In this document: positions 1-5,278 of the stretch, piece by piece | How the letters are laid out: every line of letters starts with the position of its first letter | Position numbering within the stretch: the stretch's first letter is position 1 | Assembly: GCA_030638185.1 (NCBI GenBank) | Contig: DAOWFD010000098.1 | Location: forward strand, 1-5,278 | DNA length: 5,278 nucleotides | Origin: Candidatus Aegiribacteria sp. | Lineage (GTDB): Bacteria; Fermentibacterota; Fermentibacteria; Fermentibacterales; JCC-6 | Reading direction: 5' to 3' | The notes under the pieces: model-generated | The model's input: only the letters and a program-made list of their open reading frames with translations | What the model was told of the DNA's origin: nothing | The model's database searches: none | Program-made: the position numbers and the translations under genes

Positions 1-19
1 AAATCCCATTCTTCCTCCC
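1..19 (-). CDS. Start of a leftward gene (only Met-Gly-Phe in window)
   Basis: On the minus strand an ATG at 9-7 is followed by GGA and TTT before the window ends. A strong Shine-Dalgarno sequence, GGGAGG (plus-strand cctccc, 14-19), lies four bases upstream. A plausible promoter and 5' leader of about 39 bases precede it. The start therefore looks real, but three codons say nothing about function. It would lie downstream of the C25 peptidase gene on the same strand, separated from it by a hairpin terminator, so it appears to be independently transcribed. Confidence 0.5.
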
Positions 20-30
20 TTTGTTGCAAT

Positions 31-50
31 CTAGTTACATAACTAGTTAC
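31..50. repeat. Overlapping palindromes / 12-bp-period direct repeat, possible operator
   Basis: The octamer CTAGTTAC occurs at 31-38 and again at 43-50. The same bases form two overlapping inverted repeats: TAGTTA-ca-TAACTA (32-45) and TAACTAGTTA (40-49). They lie just downstream of the predicted -10 box (55-60) of the leftward gene, covering its expected start point near 48. That placement suits a repressor operator. The repeat is seen directly; the operator role is inferred. Confidence 0.4.
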
Positions 51-54
51 TCCA

Positions 55-83
55 ATAATACAAACCTCTTCTTACAAACGCAA
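55..83 (-). promoter_or_regulatory. Putative sigma70-type promoter of the leftward gene at the left edge
   Basis: On the minus strand there is a -35-like TTGCGT (78-83), a 17-base spacer and a -10-like TATTAT (55-60). Initiation would fall near position 48, giving a leader of about 39 bases before the ATG at 9. The -10 matches five of six consensus positions and the -35 only three of six. The call leans on the spacing and on the good Shine-Dalgarno and start codon downstream. Confidence 0.45.
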
Positions 84-125
84 GTGCTGAATTATTAATG
101 AAATGAAATCGACGAATGTCTAGTC

Positions 126-169
126 AAAGGCCAAACGCGAGAAAGGCGGAGCCTTCGACTCCGCCTTTC
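126..169 (-). terminator. Hairpin terminator of the C25 peptidase gene with conserved 3' tail
   Basis: Read on the minus strand, a perfect 11-bp stem (159-169 with 141-151) encloses a 7-base loop. The hairpin begins 17 bases after the peptidase stop codon. No run of T follows the stem. Instead the 3' arm runs into CTCGCGTTTGGCC (141-129), the same 13-mer that follows the hairpin at 5113-5137. The stem-base hexamer GCCTTT (147-142) is repeated after the core at 131-126. The position and stem strength support a transcript 3' end; the missing U-tract makes it a non-canonical intrinsic terminator. Confidence 0.7.
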
Positions 170-186
170 ATTTAGATAAACAGGGT

Positions 187-2598
187 TTATTTACAAACCA
201 CTATCCTGTTGGTGGTAACCGAACCTGTGGGATCGATGGATCGGATCATGTAAATGCCTTGCGGTACATCATAGGTATTCCAGATAAGAGAATGGACACC
301 AGCCTCAAGTTCCCCGGAGTGTACAGTTGCGACAGCCCTTCCGGCGGTATCGTAGATGGTCATCTCGAAAAGGCCGCTACTTGAGAGTGTAACCGGGAAG
401 GTAACATTACCGCTTGCCGGGTTGGGATGAGGTAAGCCTACCATGGTTATTATGACTTCTTCGGGATTATCGCCTATTCCCACACCGTTTATAACACCCT
501 CTTCTGAAAGAGCGTTGTGCGCGGTAACCATCCACTGGATATTACTTAGAGGGCCGATAGGGTCGAAAGTAAGTGTAACATTTCCTGTACCATCGGTAAC
601 GCCGCTTGCCCAGAGGTTGTCATGGGTTATGCAGACAAGAGCGTTTTCCACTACACCATCCAGTTCGCTCACGGAGAAGGTTGCCTGAGTGGAGCCTTCC
701 GGCAAGCTAGTAGGAGCGGTTACTGAAAGGTCATGTGGGACAGCTGTACGCATATCCATGGTGGGATCACCGAACCAGTGGAAAAGATCCCATTCTTTCT
801 CGGTACGGTCGGTTGGATATGGACACATAGGAGCGGAAGCTTCCATCTCGATCTTTGAACATATGAGCGCCTGACCGGTAAGGTAGTTACCTGTAGGATC
901 CGTGTACAGTGCCGGAGGGCTGGTGTACTCATCGTTGAAGGATTTGTACAGGCCGTAGCAGATGTAATCGTTCCAGTAGCTGTAACTAACGCCGGTTGCA
1001 GCCAGCACGCCTACCGATCCATCCTCCATCCGGAATAGATTCTCAGCAAAGCAGTTACTTGAAAACTGGCCTGTAAGGCAATTCACACTCATTACCATGG
1101 GAGTTTTCTCGCCGTTTGCTAAACCCGAGAGATCGGATATATGGAACGCCGGGTGTCCCCATCCTGCGACACTCCCGTGGTTCCGGTGCTGAACAAGAAA
1201 AACTCCGCTGTTTATGCTTGCCAGAATACCCGCCGCATCACCATCCCAGACAATATCACCGGGAATCTCCTGCCCTGCGCTTGGAAGGTCGTTTCTGTAG
1301 TAATACGGAGGTGAAGCCGAAGTGTCCTTGGTGTACTCCCGCTGAACGGTCTTTCCGTAAATGTTCATATACGTATCACGAACCGTTTCACAGGTGAAGC
1401 AGAACCAGCGATCTGCAACTGTACCTCCAAGTGCCTGGAGACTTCCTGCGCAGAGAACATTCCCCCAGAAATCCGCGTCCATCAGGGGGTCGAATTGCCA
1501 TTTGAGAATTTTTTCCTCTACAAAGGGATAGTGGCTCGTAGGAGTTACGAACCTGGCTTGGAAGATATCGGCTCTGAAATCACTCGAACCGTCCATGCAG
1601 CAGTAGCGGTTGTCGCTGTATATGCCTGTTGGAGCACTGAAGCTTGTGAGATCTTCCTGATCCCCAACGAAAAGAATGAAACTGGGGGGTATGACCCAGT
1701 TGTCATAGGCGTTCTGTATGTAGTCCTTGATCTCTGTCTGGGACCAGCTGCCGGCTGCCACTATGGCGGTAAGGTAGCCCTGGTCCATTTTCGCGTCGAT
1801 GAAAACATCCATCATGGTATCGACAAAATCATCACCGGCGATTATCAGCAGGTCGGCTTCGGTGATATCCCTTGCCTCCCTGATGTTGTAGGCTTTTACC
1901 GGCTCACTGCTTTCGGAGCTGATAGTCCTTTCGGGTGCACCGAGGATCTCCGAATTGACAAGGGTTCTGTACGTATTAATGAAGAACCTGCTCCGAAGCC
2001 TTGGGTCGACATTAACGCTTCCACCAAGATCAACGGTTACGCGGAGCTTCGGAGTAACGGTAAGAAGGCCTGTTTCAGCATCCCAATGGAAGGGAATGAC
2101 AGTGAATCGGCCCATGTTCACTCCGCGAAGGGTTCCGGGATCATCGAACACAGCTCTCTGTGAAGGATACGAGCCATGACTGTACGTCTCCGGAAGGTAG
2201 GTAAAGGGAACGGGATCGTAGGAGTTATCCACAGGAATCGGCTGCATGGGTGATGGAGTGATGTTCCTGATTACAACCGGAGCCTCAAGTGCCTCCACGC
2301 TGATGGATACGTTGGGATTGTCCGGAACGGCGGCCATGAAGGATGCCTTTGGAAGCATGGGTGCTCCCTCCGCATCGGCGTAGGGAGTAAGGGCCGGCAC
2401 GCTGATGGAATTGAATGTCATTCCATTCTCAGTAAATGAGTTGTTCTGGAACCCGGGCAGTGTGATATCCACCACGAAACCGGAGGCGGTACATTCCACC
2501 ACTTCCAGGCTGGCATGGTCCAGGTCGGTTATGCCGAAGTCAACCCACTCCGCTGCGGCCATCGCACACAGCACCAGCAAAACGGTTATTGTTCTCAT
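187..2598 (-). CDS. Secreted gingipain-family (C25) cysteine peptidase with C-terminal sorting domain
   Basis: A predicted exported cysteine endopeptidase of 803 aa. Residues 1-16 are a signal peptide (MRTITVLLVL core, likely cleavage after AAA). Roughly 20-225 resembles the C25 propeptide, with a G-x-P-x-LP stretch near 78-83. Roughly 230-620 is the catalytic domain. The catalytic pair is probably His474 (in NHGS) and Cys507 (in VNCLTGQF). Their 33-residue separation equals that of His211 and Cys244 in RgpB. VGDQED near 311 and FGDPT at 609-613 are other family-like landmarks. About 619-713 is Ig-like, as after the gingipain catalytic domain. Residues 720-803 (PHPNPASG, YDTAGRAV, PQGIYMIR) resemble the type A type IX secretion sorting domain, or the related FlgD-Ig tail. 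The ATG is supported by AGAGGA five bases upstream and by a promoter. Family and active site are fairly sure; substrate specificity and the secretion machine are not visible here. Confidence 0.92.
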   Translation of the reverse strand: MRTITVLLVLCAMAAAEWVDFGITDLDHASLEVVECTASGFVVDITLPGFQNNSFTENGMTFNSISVPALTPYADAEGAPMLPKASFMAAVPDNPNVSISVEALEAPVVIRNITPSPMQPIPVDNSYDPVPFTYLPETYSHGSYPSQRAVFDDPGTLRGVNMGRFTVIPFHWDAETGLLTVTPKLRVTVDLGGSVNVDPRLRSRFFINTYRTLVNSEILGAPERTISSESSEPVKAYNIREARDITEADLLIIAGDDFVDTMMDVFIDAKMDQGYLTAIVAAGSWSQTEIKDYIQNAYDNWVIPPSFILFVGDQEDLTSFSAPTGIYSDNRYCCMDGSSDFRADIFQARFVTPTSHYPFVEEKILKWQFDPLMDADFWGNVLCAGSLQALGGTVADRWFCFTCETVRDTYMNIYGKTVQREYTKDTSASPPYYYRNDLPSAGQEIPGDIVWDGDAAGILASINSGVFLVQHRNHGSVAGWGHPAFHISDLSGLANGEKTPMVMSVNCLTGQFSSNCFAENLFRMEDGSVGVLAATGVSYSYWNDYICYGLYKSFNDEYTSPPALYTDPTGNYLTGQALICSKIEMEASAPMCPYPTDRTEKEWDLFHWFGDPTMDMRTAVPHDLSVTAPTSLPEGSTQATFSVSELDGVVENALVCITHDNLWASGVTDGTGNVTLTFDPIGPLSNIQWMVTAHNALSEEGVINGVGIGDNPEEVIITMVGLPHPNPASGNVTFPVTLSSSGLFEMTIYDTAGRAVATVHSGELEAGVHSLIWNTYDVPQGIYMIRSIDPTGSVTTNRIVVCK

Positions 2599-2638
2599 AC
2601 TATTCCTCTGCTTTAAGGTGAATGATTTGATTCTGGTG

Positions 2639-2667
2639 ATTATACTCCAAGGTCATTTTCAAGTAAA
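2639..2667 (-). promoter_or_regulatory. Promoter of the C25 peptidase gene
   Basis: On the minus strand a perfect TATAAT (2639-2644) is preceded by a 17-base spacer and TTTACT (2662-2667), a four-of-six match to the -35 consensus. Predicted initiation near 2632 gives a leader of about 34 bases with an AGAGGA ribosome site at 2604-2609. It lies in the 267-bp gap after the flavodoxin-like gene, so the peptidase is probably transcribed on its own. Confidence 0.6.
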
Positions 2668-2700
2668 GTAATCCTCAGGCTGACAGACAGTTAAGCCTCA

Positions 2701-2735
2701 TTTATATGAAATACAGTATTGCTTCAATATATAAA
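2701..2735. repeat. AT-rich imperfect inverted repeat upstream of the peptidase promoter
   Basis: TTTATAT (2701-2707) is complementary to ATATAAA (2729-2735). Between them is AATACAGTATT (2710-2720), palindromic around its central base. Only one base separates the inner halves, so a protein-binding site is more plausible than an RNA hairpin. It lies about 35 bp upstream of the peptidase -35 box. It could also be part of the 3' region of the flavodoxin-like gene. AT-rich spacers often show such symmetry by chance. Confidence 0.25.
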
Positions 2736-2865
2736 CCGCTGAAATACCTCTACAGAATAACGTGAAAGATCTTCAGATGTTCCCGAGCTATTGCGAAACA
2801 TCGGAGAGGGGTTCCACTTGCGGTGCACGTACATTAGTTTTCTTACAGGCGACCTCTGCGGAATG

Positions 2866-3330
2866 TCATCGGATTACTGCTGGAGAGTTCACCAGGCTGT
2901 CTGCAAGTTCCCCGAGGGTATCTTCAAAGCCTTCCACGGGAGGTCCTTCGTTGCTGACCACCTTAATGTAAGTAGGATCGGCGACTTTCAGCATACCCTT
3001 TTCCGTCATACGGACCTGGAGTTTCTCCGTGGGTTTTACAGGGCTGAACCTGTGGTCCAGATCTGCTCCATGGCTTATTACCAGGGCGAAGTTCTTCCCT
3101 GAACAGTCCAGCTTTCTGATGAATTTCCTGGTTTTCCCGACCACGTTGCCCATCCTTACGGGGCTGAACACAATCAGTGTATCCCATTCCCCTGAGGGTT
3201 TCTCATTATCTTTTATGGATATCAGTTGCGTCTCGAAACCCCTGGACTTCAGGTCCTCGTCGAAAAGCCCGGCACATTTTCTGCTGTTTCCGAAGTAGGA
3301 CATGTATGATATCAGTACGTTTTTCATCAT
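2866..3330 (-). CDS. Flavodoxin-like protein (FMN-binding fold)
   Basis: A 154-aa cytoplasmic protein with no signal peptide, the usual size of a short-chain flavodoxin domain. After the first strand (KNVLISYMS) comes the FMN phosphate-binding loop SYFGNSRKCA at 11-20, matching the S-x-T/F-G-N-T/S pattern. The middle loop VFSPVRMGNVVGKTRKF (54-70) matches the 'SP-x-x-x-G-x-x' flavin-edge loop of the family. Strand FALVISHGA (81-89) is typical of the fourth strand. It probably carries FMN and works in electron transfer or quinone/NAD(P)H reduction; the partner cannot be named. The gene opens with two ATGs (3330 and 3327) and has no clear Shine-Dalgarno sequence, so the exact start is slightly uncertain. 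It is divergent from the lipoprotein gene and 267 bp upstream of the peptidase gene. No obvious terminator follows it. Confidence 0.8.
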   Translation of the reverse strand: MMKNVLISYMSYFGNSRKCAGLFDEDLKSRGFETQLISIKDNEKPSGEWDTLIVFSPVRMGNVVGKTRKFIRKLDCSGKNFALVISHGADLDHRFSPVKPTEKLQVRMTEKGMLKVADPTYIKVVSNEGPPVEGFEDTLGELADSLVNSPAVIR

Positions 3331-3336
3331 ACAGGA

Positions 3337-3364
3337 ATAATAATTAATCCCACTTCATATGCAA
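3337..3364 (-). promoter_or_regulatory. Possible promoter for a near-leaderless flavodoxin transcript
   Basis: On the minus strand, TTGCAT (3359-3364), a 16-base spacer and TATTAT (3337-3342) form a sigma70-like pair. Initiation six to seven bases downstream would fall almost on the ATG at 3330. That would make the mRNA leaderless, in keeping with the lack of a ribosome binding site. The -35 is weak (three of six) and the region is AT-rich, so a chance match is possible. Confidence 0.25.
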
Positions 3365-3530
3365 TGATCGGTTGTCGGGTCTGTATTCCATTAATGTAAC
3401 CGGAGAGATATCGGGAAGTTCTGGATTGTGATTCAACAATTACCGAATTTCACCCTAACATGGAATAGTACCTGTGCTTATTTAGTATTATCTTAACACA
3501 TGTAGGAATTTAACAGAATCAGGAGATAAT

Positions 3531-5099
3531 ATGAGAACACTGCTGACCTTTGTAACCGTGCTGTCAATGCTGGCAGCAGGCTGCTCCAACGGAGTGGCGA
3601 CCCCCGGCAATGTAATAAGAAGCGCCCTGCCGGAGAAAACACACACACTTACCGATGCCTGGCCCCAGGCCAGCAGCGCTCTTTTCGCCCGGGGCTGCCC
3701 TGTTCAACCGGATACCTATACCGCTGTGCATGATATATCTGGAAGCGGTATAATGGTTATTGATGTAAGAAGCCACGATTTCGATCCCATTGTAGCGGTG
3801 ATCGATGGAGGTGGGAATCTCATAGCCTTCAACGACAATTGGAAAGAGACCAACAGCGCAAGGATCGTACTTGGTGGAACTCCATTAGGGGGAAAACTTC
3901 TGGTCTTTTCGCCCGATGATACCAGGGGTCTTTACGACGTTATTATTGAGGAAGGAACTCTTGAGGATCTTGAAGCCTTTATTCATGCAACCGATTTTTC
4001 CGGGGGAACGATAAAGGGCTGGATCGAAGAGGACAGCTACAATGCTTACCTTTACGGTATTCTCAGAGAAGCACTTGAAAACGATGTCTACGTTAATAAT
4101 TACTCCCAGGCGCAACTCTTTCCTTTCACGATGGAAAGCGAAGAAATGGTTTCAATATCACTGGAATCTGATGATTTTGATCCCTATCTGATTCTAATGG
4201 CCATTGAAGATGGAACTTACACATTCGTGGAATACAATGATGATTACAGCGGCTCTTACTCCAGAGTAGTAAGAGAACTGGACGTTGGAGATTATATAGC
4301 CCTTGTCATGCCCTATTCCGCCGGAAGCCATGGAAGATTTACTCTTGAGATGGAATACATCGACGAGGAAGCGCTGGAAGCAGTTGAAACTCCCGCTCAG
4401 CAGCAGGATACGGACTACATAGCTGAAATAATTACTGACAGAAATTTCGCAATCGCCTGTTGGCCGGATATGGTAGAGAGCTGGGAAGCGCCCGGATTCC
4501 TTAATTCCTTCACCCCGGTAGCTGCTTTCACATTCACTGTTGAAACTACTTCGGTTTACGAATTGAACGCTTCCGGTTACATCGATGTATGCCTTACTCT
4601 CCTCCAGAGAGATGCTGAAGGTAACATACAGTACATCGCCTCAAATGATGATTACGCTGATCTCGGTTCCGACTCAAGGATTGTTCAACCACTCCTTCGG
4701 GGTGATTACATTGCCCTTGTATCACCCTACAGTGGTTCGGGGGAAGGTGAGGTAACATTCTCATGGTCAGTAGATGACGCTGGCATAAGTATCCTCAGAG
4801 TTGGCAGGTCAACAGAAGTAAACGCACCCAATGAAACCGAAAGCTTCATTTACAGGCTCAGTCTACAGGCAGGTAGAAGCTACTCCATATCCGTTGAAAG
4901 TGATGAACTGGACCCTACCATAACACTCATTATGCCTGACGGAGAGAACCTTTACGACGATGACGGCGGGGATGGAACCAACTCCCTTCTATACTTTACC
5001 ATCAATGAAAGCCAGGAGGGAGACTGCTTTCTGATGGTCGAGAAGTACTCCTCCGGCGATGGAGCCTTTACCATTCTGCTTGAAGAAACATCAAGATAG
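3531..5099 (+). CDS. Lipoprotein with four PPC-like (bacterial pre-peptidase C-terminal) domains
   Basis: A 522-aa exported lipoprotein. Residues 1-17 form a lipoprotein signal with lipobox LAAGC, so Cys18 would be lipidated; Ser19 at +2 suits outer-membrane sorting in proteobacterial systems. The rest is four beta-rich repeats at about 66-140, 195-276, 331-416 and 436-518. Each tends to have S-x-D/E-F/L-D-P (81-86, 213-218, 457-462; degenerate in the third), an acidic N-D-D/N turn (101-103, 236-238, 372-374, DDD at 476-478), and an ending like L-x-x-GDYIALV-x-PYS-x-G. This resembles PPC domains (PF04151), normally appended to secreted peptidases and thought to bind ligands or calcium. Here no catalytic domain is present, so the role is probably surface binding, adhesion or scaffolding. 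The start is fixed by AGGAG at 3521-3525, five bases before the ATG. No convincing promoter was found in the 200-bp divergent spacer. A hairpin follows 13 bases after the stop. Confidence 0.85.
   Translation: MRTLLTFVTVLSMLAAGCSNGVATPGNVIRSALPEKTHTLTDAWPQASSALFARGCPVQPDTYTAVHDISGSGIMVIDVRSHDFDPIVAVIDGGGNLIAFNDNWKETNSARIVLGGTPLGGKLLVFSPDDTRGLYDVIIEEGTLEDLEAFIHATDFSGGTIKGWIEEDSYNAYLYGILREALENDVYVNNYSQAQLFPFTMESEEMVSISLESDDFDPYLILMAIEDGTYTFVEYNDDYSGSYSRVVRELDVGDYIALVMPYSAGSHGRFTLEMEYIDEEALEAVETPAQQQDTDYIAEIITDRNFAIACWPDMVESWEAPGFLNSFTPVAAFTFTVETTSVYELNASGYIDVCLTLLQRDAEGNIQYIASNDDYADLGSDSRIVQPLLRGDYIALVSPYSGSGEGEVTFSWSVDDAGISILRVGRSTEVNAPNETESFIYRLSLQAGRSYSISVESDELDPTITLIMPDGENLYDDDGGDGTNSLLYFTINESQEGDCFLMVEKYSSGDGAFTILLEETSR
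3726..5084 (+). repeat. Four degenerate internal coding repeats (PPC-like units)
   Basis: The units are approximately 3726-3950, 4113-4358, 4521-4778 and 4836-5084. Units two and three are closest. They share NDDY and GDYIALV at the protein level, and at the DNA level the identical 12-mer AATGATGATTAC (near 4236 and 4644) and GCCCTTGT within the GDYIALV codons. Units one to three are spaced about 133 residues apart with intervening linkers. Unit four follows unit three after only about 110 residues. This suggests stepwise internal duplication followed by divergence. Confidence 0.65.
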
Positions 5100-5112
5100 G
5101 AGAGGTTAACCC

Positions 5113-5158
5113 GGGGCTGTCAGTTTGTGACAGCCCCCTCGCGTTTGGCCCCATTTTT
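5113..5158 (+). terminator. Hairpin terminator of the lipoprotein gene with conserved 3' tail
   Basis: GGGGCTGTCA (5113-5122) pairs perfectly with TGACAGCCCC (5128-5137) around a GTTTG loop. The hairpin begins 13 bases after the lipoprotein stop codon. It is followed directly by CTCGCGTTTGGCC (5138-5150), the tail also seen after the peptidase gene's hairpin. A second GCCCC at 5148-5152 can pair with the 5' arm GGGGC instead, and would then be followed at once by ATTTTT (5153-5158). The hairpin could also terminate a convergent transcript from the right edge. Confidence 0.75.
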
Positions 5159-5191
5159 AAATATCCAGCACTAATCATATATGGTAACTCA

Positions 5192-5278
5192 TTATCTGTG
5201 AGCATAATAGACCGCATCCTCCAAGGTCGGCTTGAATTTAACCAACTTCGTGACTGCCGAGTGGCTGTTCCTGAAGTG
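5192..5278 (-). CDS. Possible C-terminal end of a convergent minus-strand gene (partial)
   Basis: Read inward from the right edge on the minus strand, one frame is open for 28 codons and ends in TAA at 5194-5192. The peptide ends KFKPTLEDAVYYAHR, which I do not recognise. Both arginine codons are AGG/AGA, matching the strong AGA/AGG preference of the lipoprotein gene (17 of 19 by my count). A convergent gene would sensibly share the hairpin at 5113-5137. The stretch is too short to be sure. The competing plus-strand frame starting GTG at 5198 uses only CGN arginine codons and lacks a ribosome site. Confidence 0.35.
   Translation of the reverse strand, partial: HFRNSHSAVTKLVKFKPTLEDAVYYAHR

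Noticed and set aside
1495..2163. 222-aa open frame on the plus strand inside the peptidase gene
   Set aside because: It lies wholly antisense to a well-supported C25 peptidase with intact motifs, has no ribosome site or domain signature, and its composition reads as a mirror of the real frame.
2551..2598. Lipobox at Cys11 of the C25 peptidase
   Set aside because: The residue before Cys11 is Leu rather than Gly/Ala/Ser, and Cys11 sits inside the hydrophobic core. A standard signal peptidase I site after AAA at 14-16 fits better.
2673..2700. Hairpin AGGCT/AGCCT just upstream of the peptidase -35 box
   Set aside because: Only five contiguous pairs with a long loop and no following U-tract; indistinguishable from chance.
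2762..3298. Several plus-strand open frames of 69-103 aa over the flavodoxin region
   Set aside because: They are antisense to the flavodoxin-like gene, whose P-loop and flavin-edge loop are intact, and none shows a recognisable motif or upstream ribosome site.
3331..3530. Promoter for the lipoprotein gene near TATTAT at 3486-3491
   Set aside because: No acceptable -35 hexamer lies 15-18 bases upstream, so a sigma70 promoter cannot be supported there.
126..5152. The outward-facing 13-mers as terminal inverted repeats of a 5-kb mobile element
   Set aside because: No transposase, integrase or target-site duplication is visible between or beside them, and each copy is attached to its own hairpin just after a stop codon. 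A 3'-end element explains the orientation better, though a dispersed small repeat is not excluded.
5198..5278. Plus-strand partial gene starting GTG at 5198
   Set aside because: There is no Shine-Dalgarno sequence, the start is rare, and the arginine codons are all CGN, unlike the neighbouring genes. The opposite strand is a better reading.

Overview
The window looks like part of a chromosome from a bacterium of the FCB superphylum (Bacteroidetes/Fibrobacteres/Chlorobi and related candidate phyla). A Fermentibacteria- or Latescibacteria-like lineage is my guess. The reasons are a gingipain-type (C25) secreted protease with a C-terminal sorting/FlgD-like tail, a lipoprotein built of PPC-type beta domains, moderate GC, and arginine codons that are mostly AGA/AGG. 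The phylum assignment is inference; there is no rRNA or marker gene here.

Layout. Positions 1-83 hold the promoter region and first three codons of a leftward gene that runs off the left edge, with overlapping palindromes near its predicted transcription start. A strong hairpin at 141-169 follows the 803-aa C25 peptidase gene (187-2598, minus), which has a good promoter at 2639-2667. A 267-bp spacer separates it from a 154-aa flavodoxin-like protein (2866-3330, minus). A 200-bp divergent spacer (3331-3530) leads to a 522-aa lipoprotein with four PPC-like repeats (3531-5099, plus), closed by a perfect 10-bp hairpin at 5113-5137. The last 87 bases may hold the 3' end of a convergent minus-strand gene.

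The protease and the lipoprotein are both envelope or exported proteins and share a surface/extracellular theme. The flavodoxin is cytoplasmic redox and has no visible functional link to either. No operon is evident: the gaps are long and most genes have their own promoter signals.

The most unusual signal is in the two terminator-like hairpins. They lie about 5 kb apart on opposite strands, each just after a stop codon. Each is followed at once by the same 13-base sequence CTCGCGTTTGGCC. In both, the base of the hairpin 3' arm is copied again after a 10-base core, and the copied bases differ between the loci in step with the stem (GCCTTT in one, GCCCC in the other). This looks like a lineage-specific 3'-end/termination element, or a small dispersed repeat, with two alternative pairings. 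It rests on only two copies.
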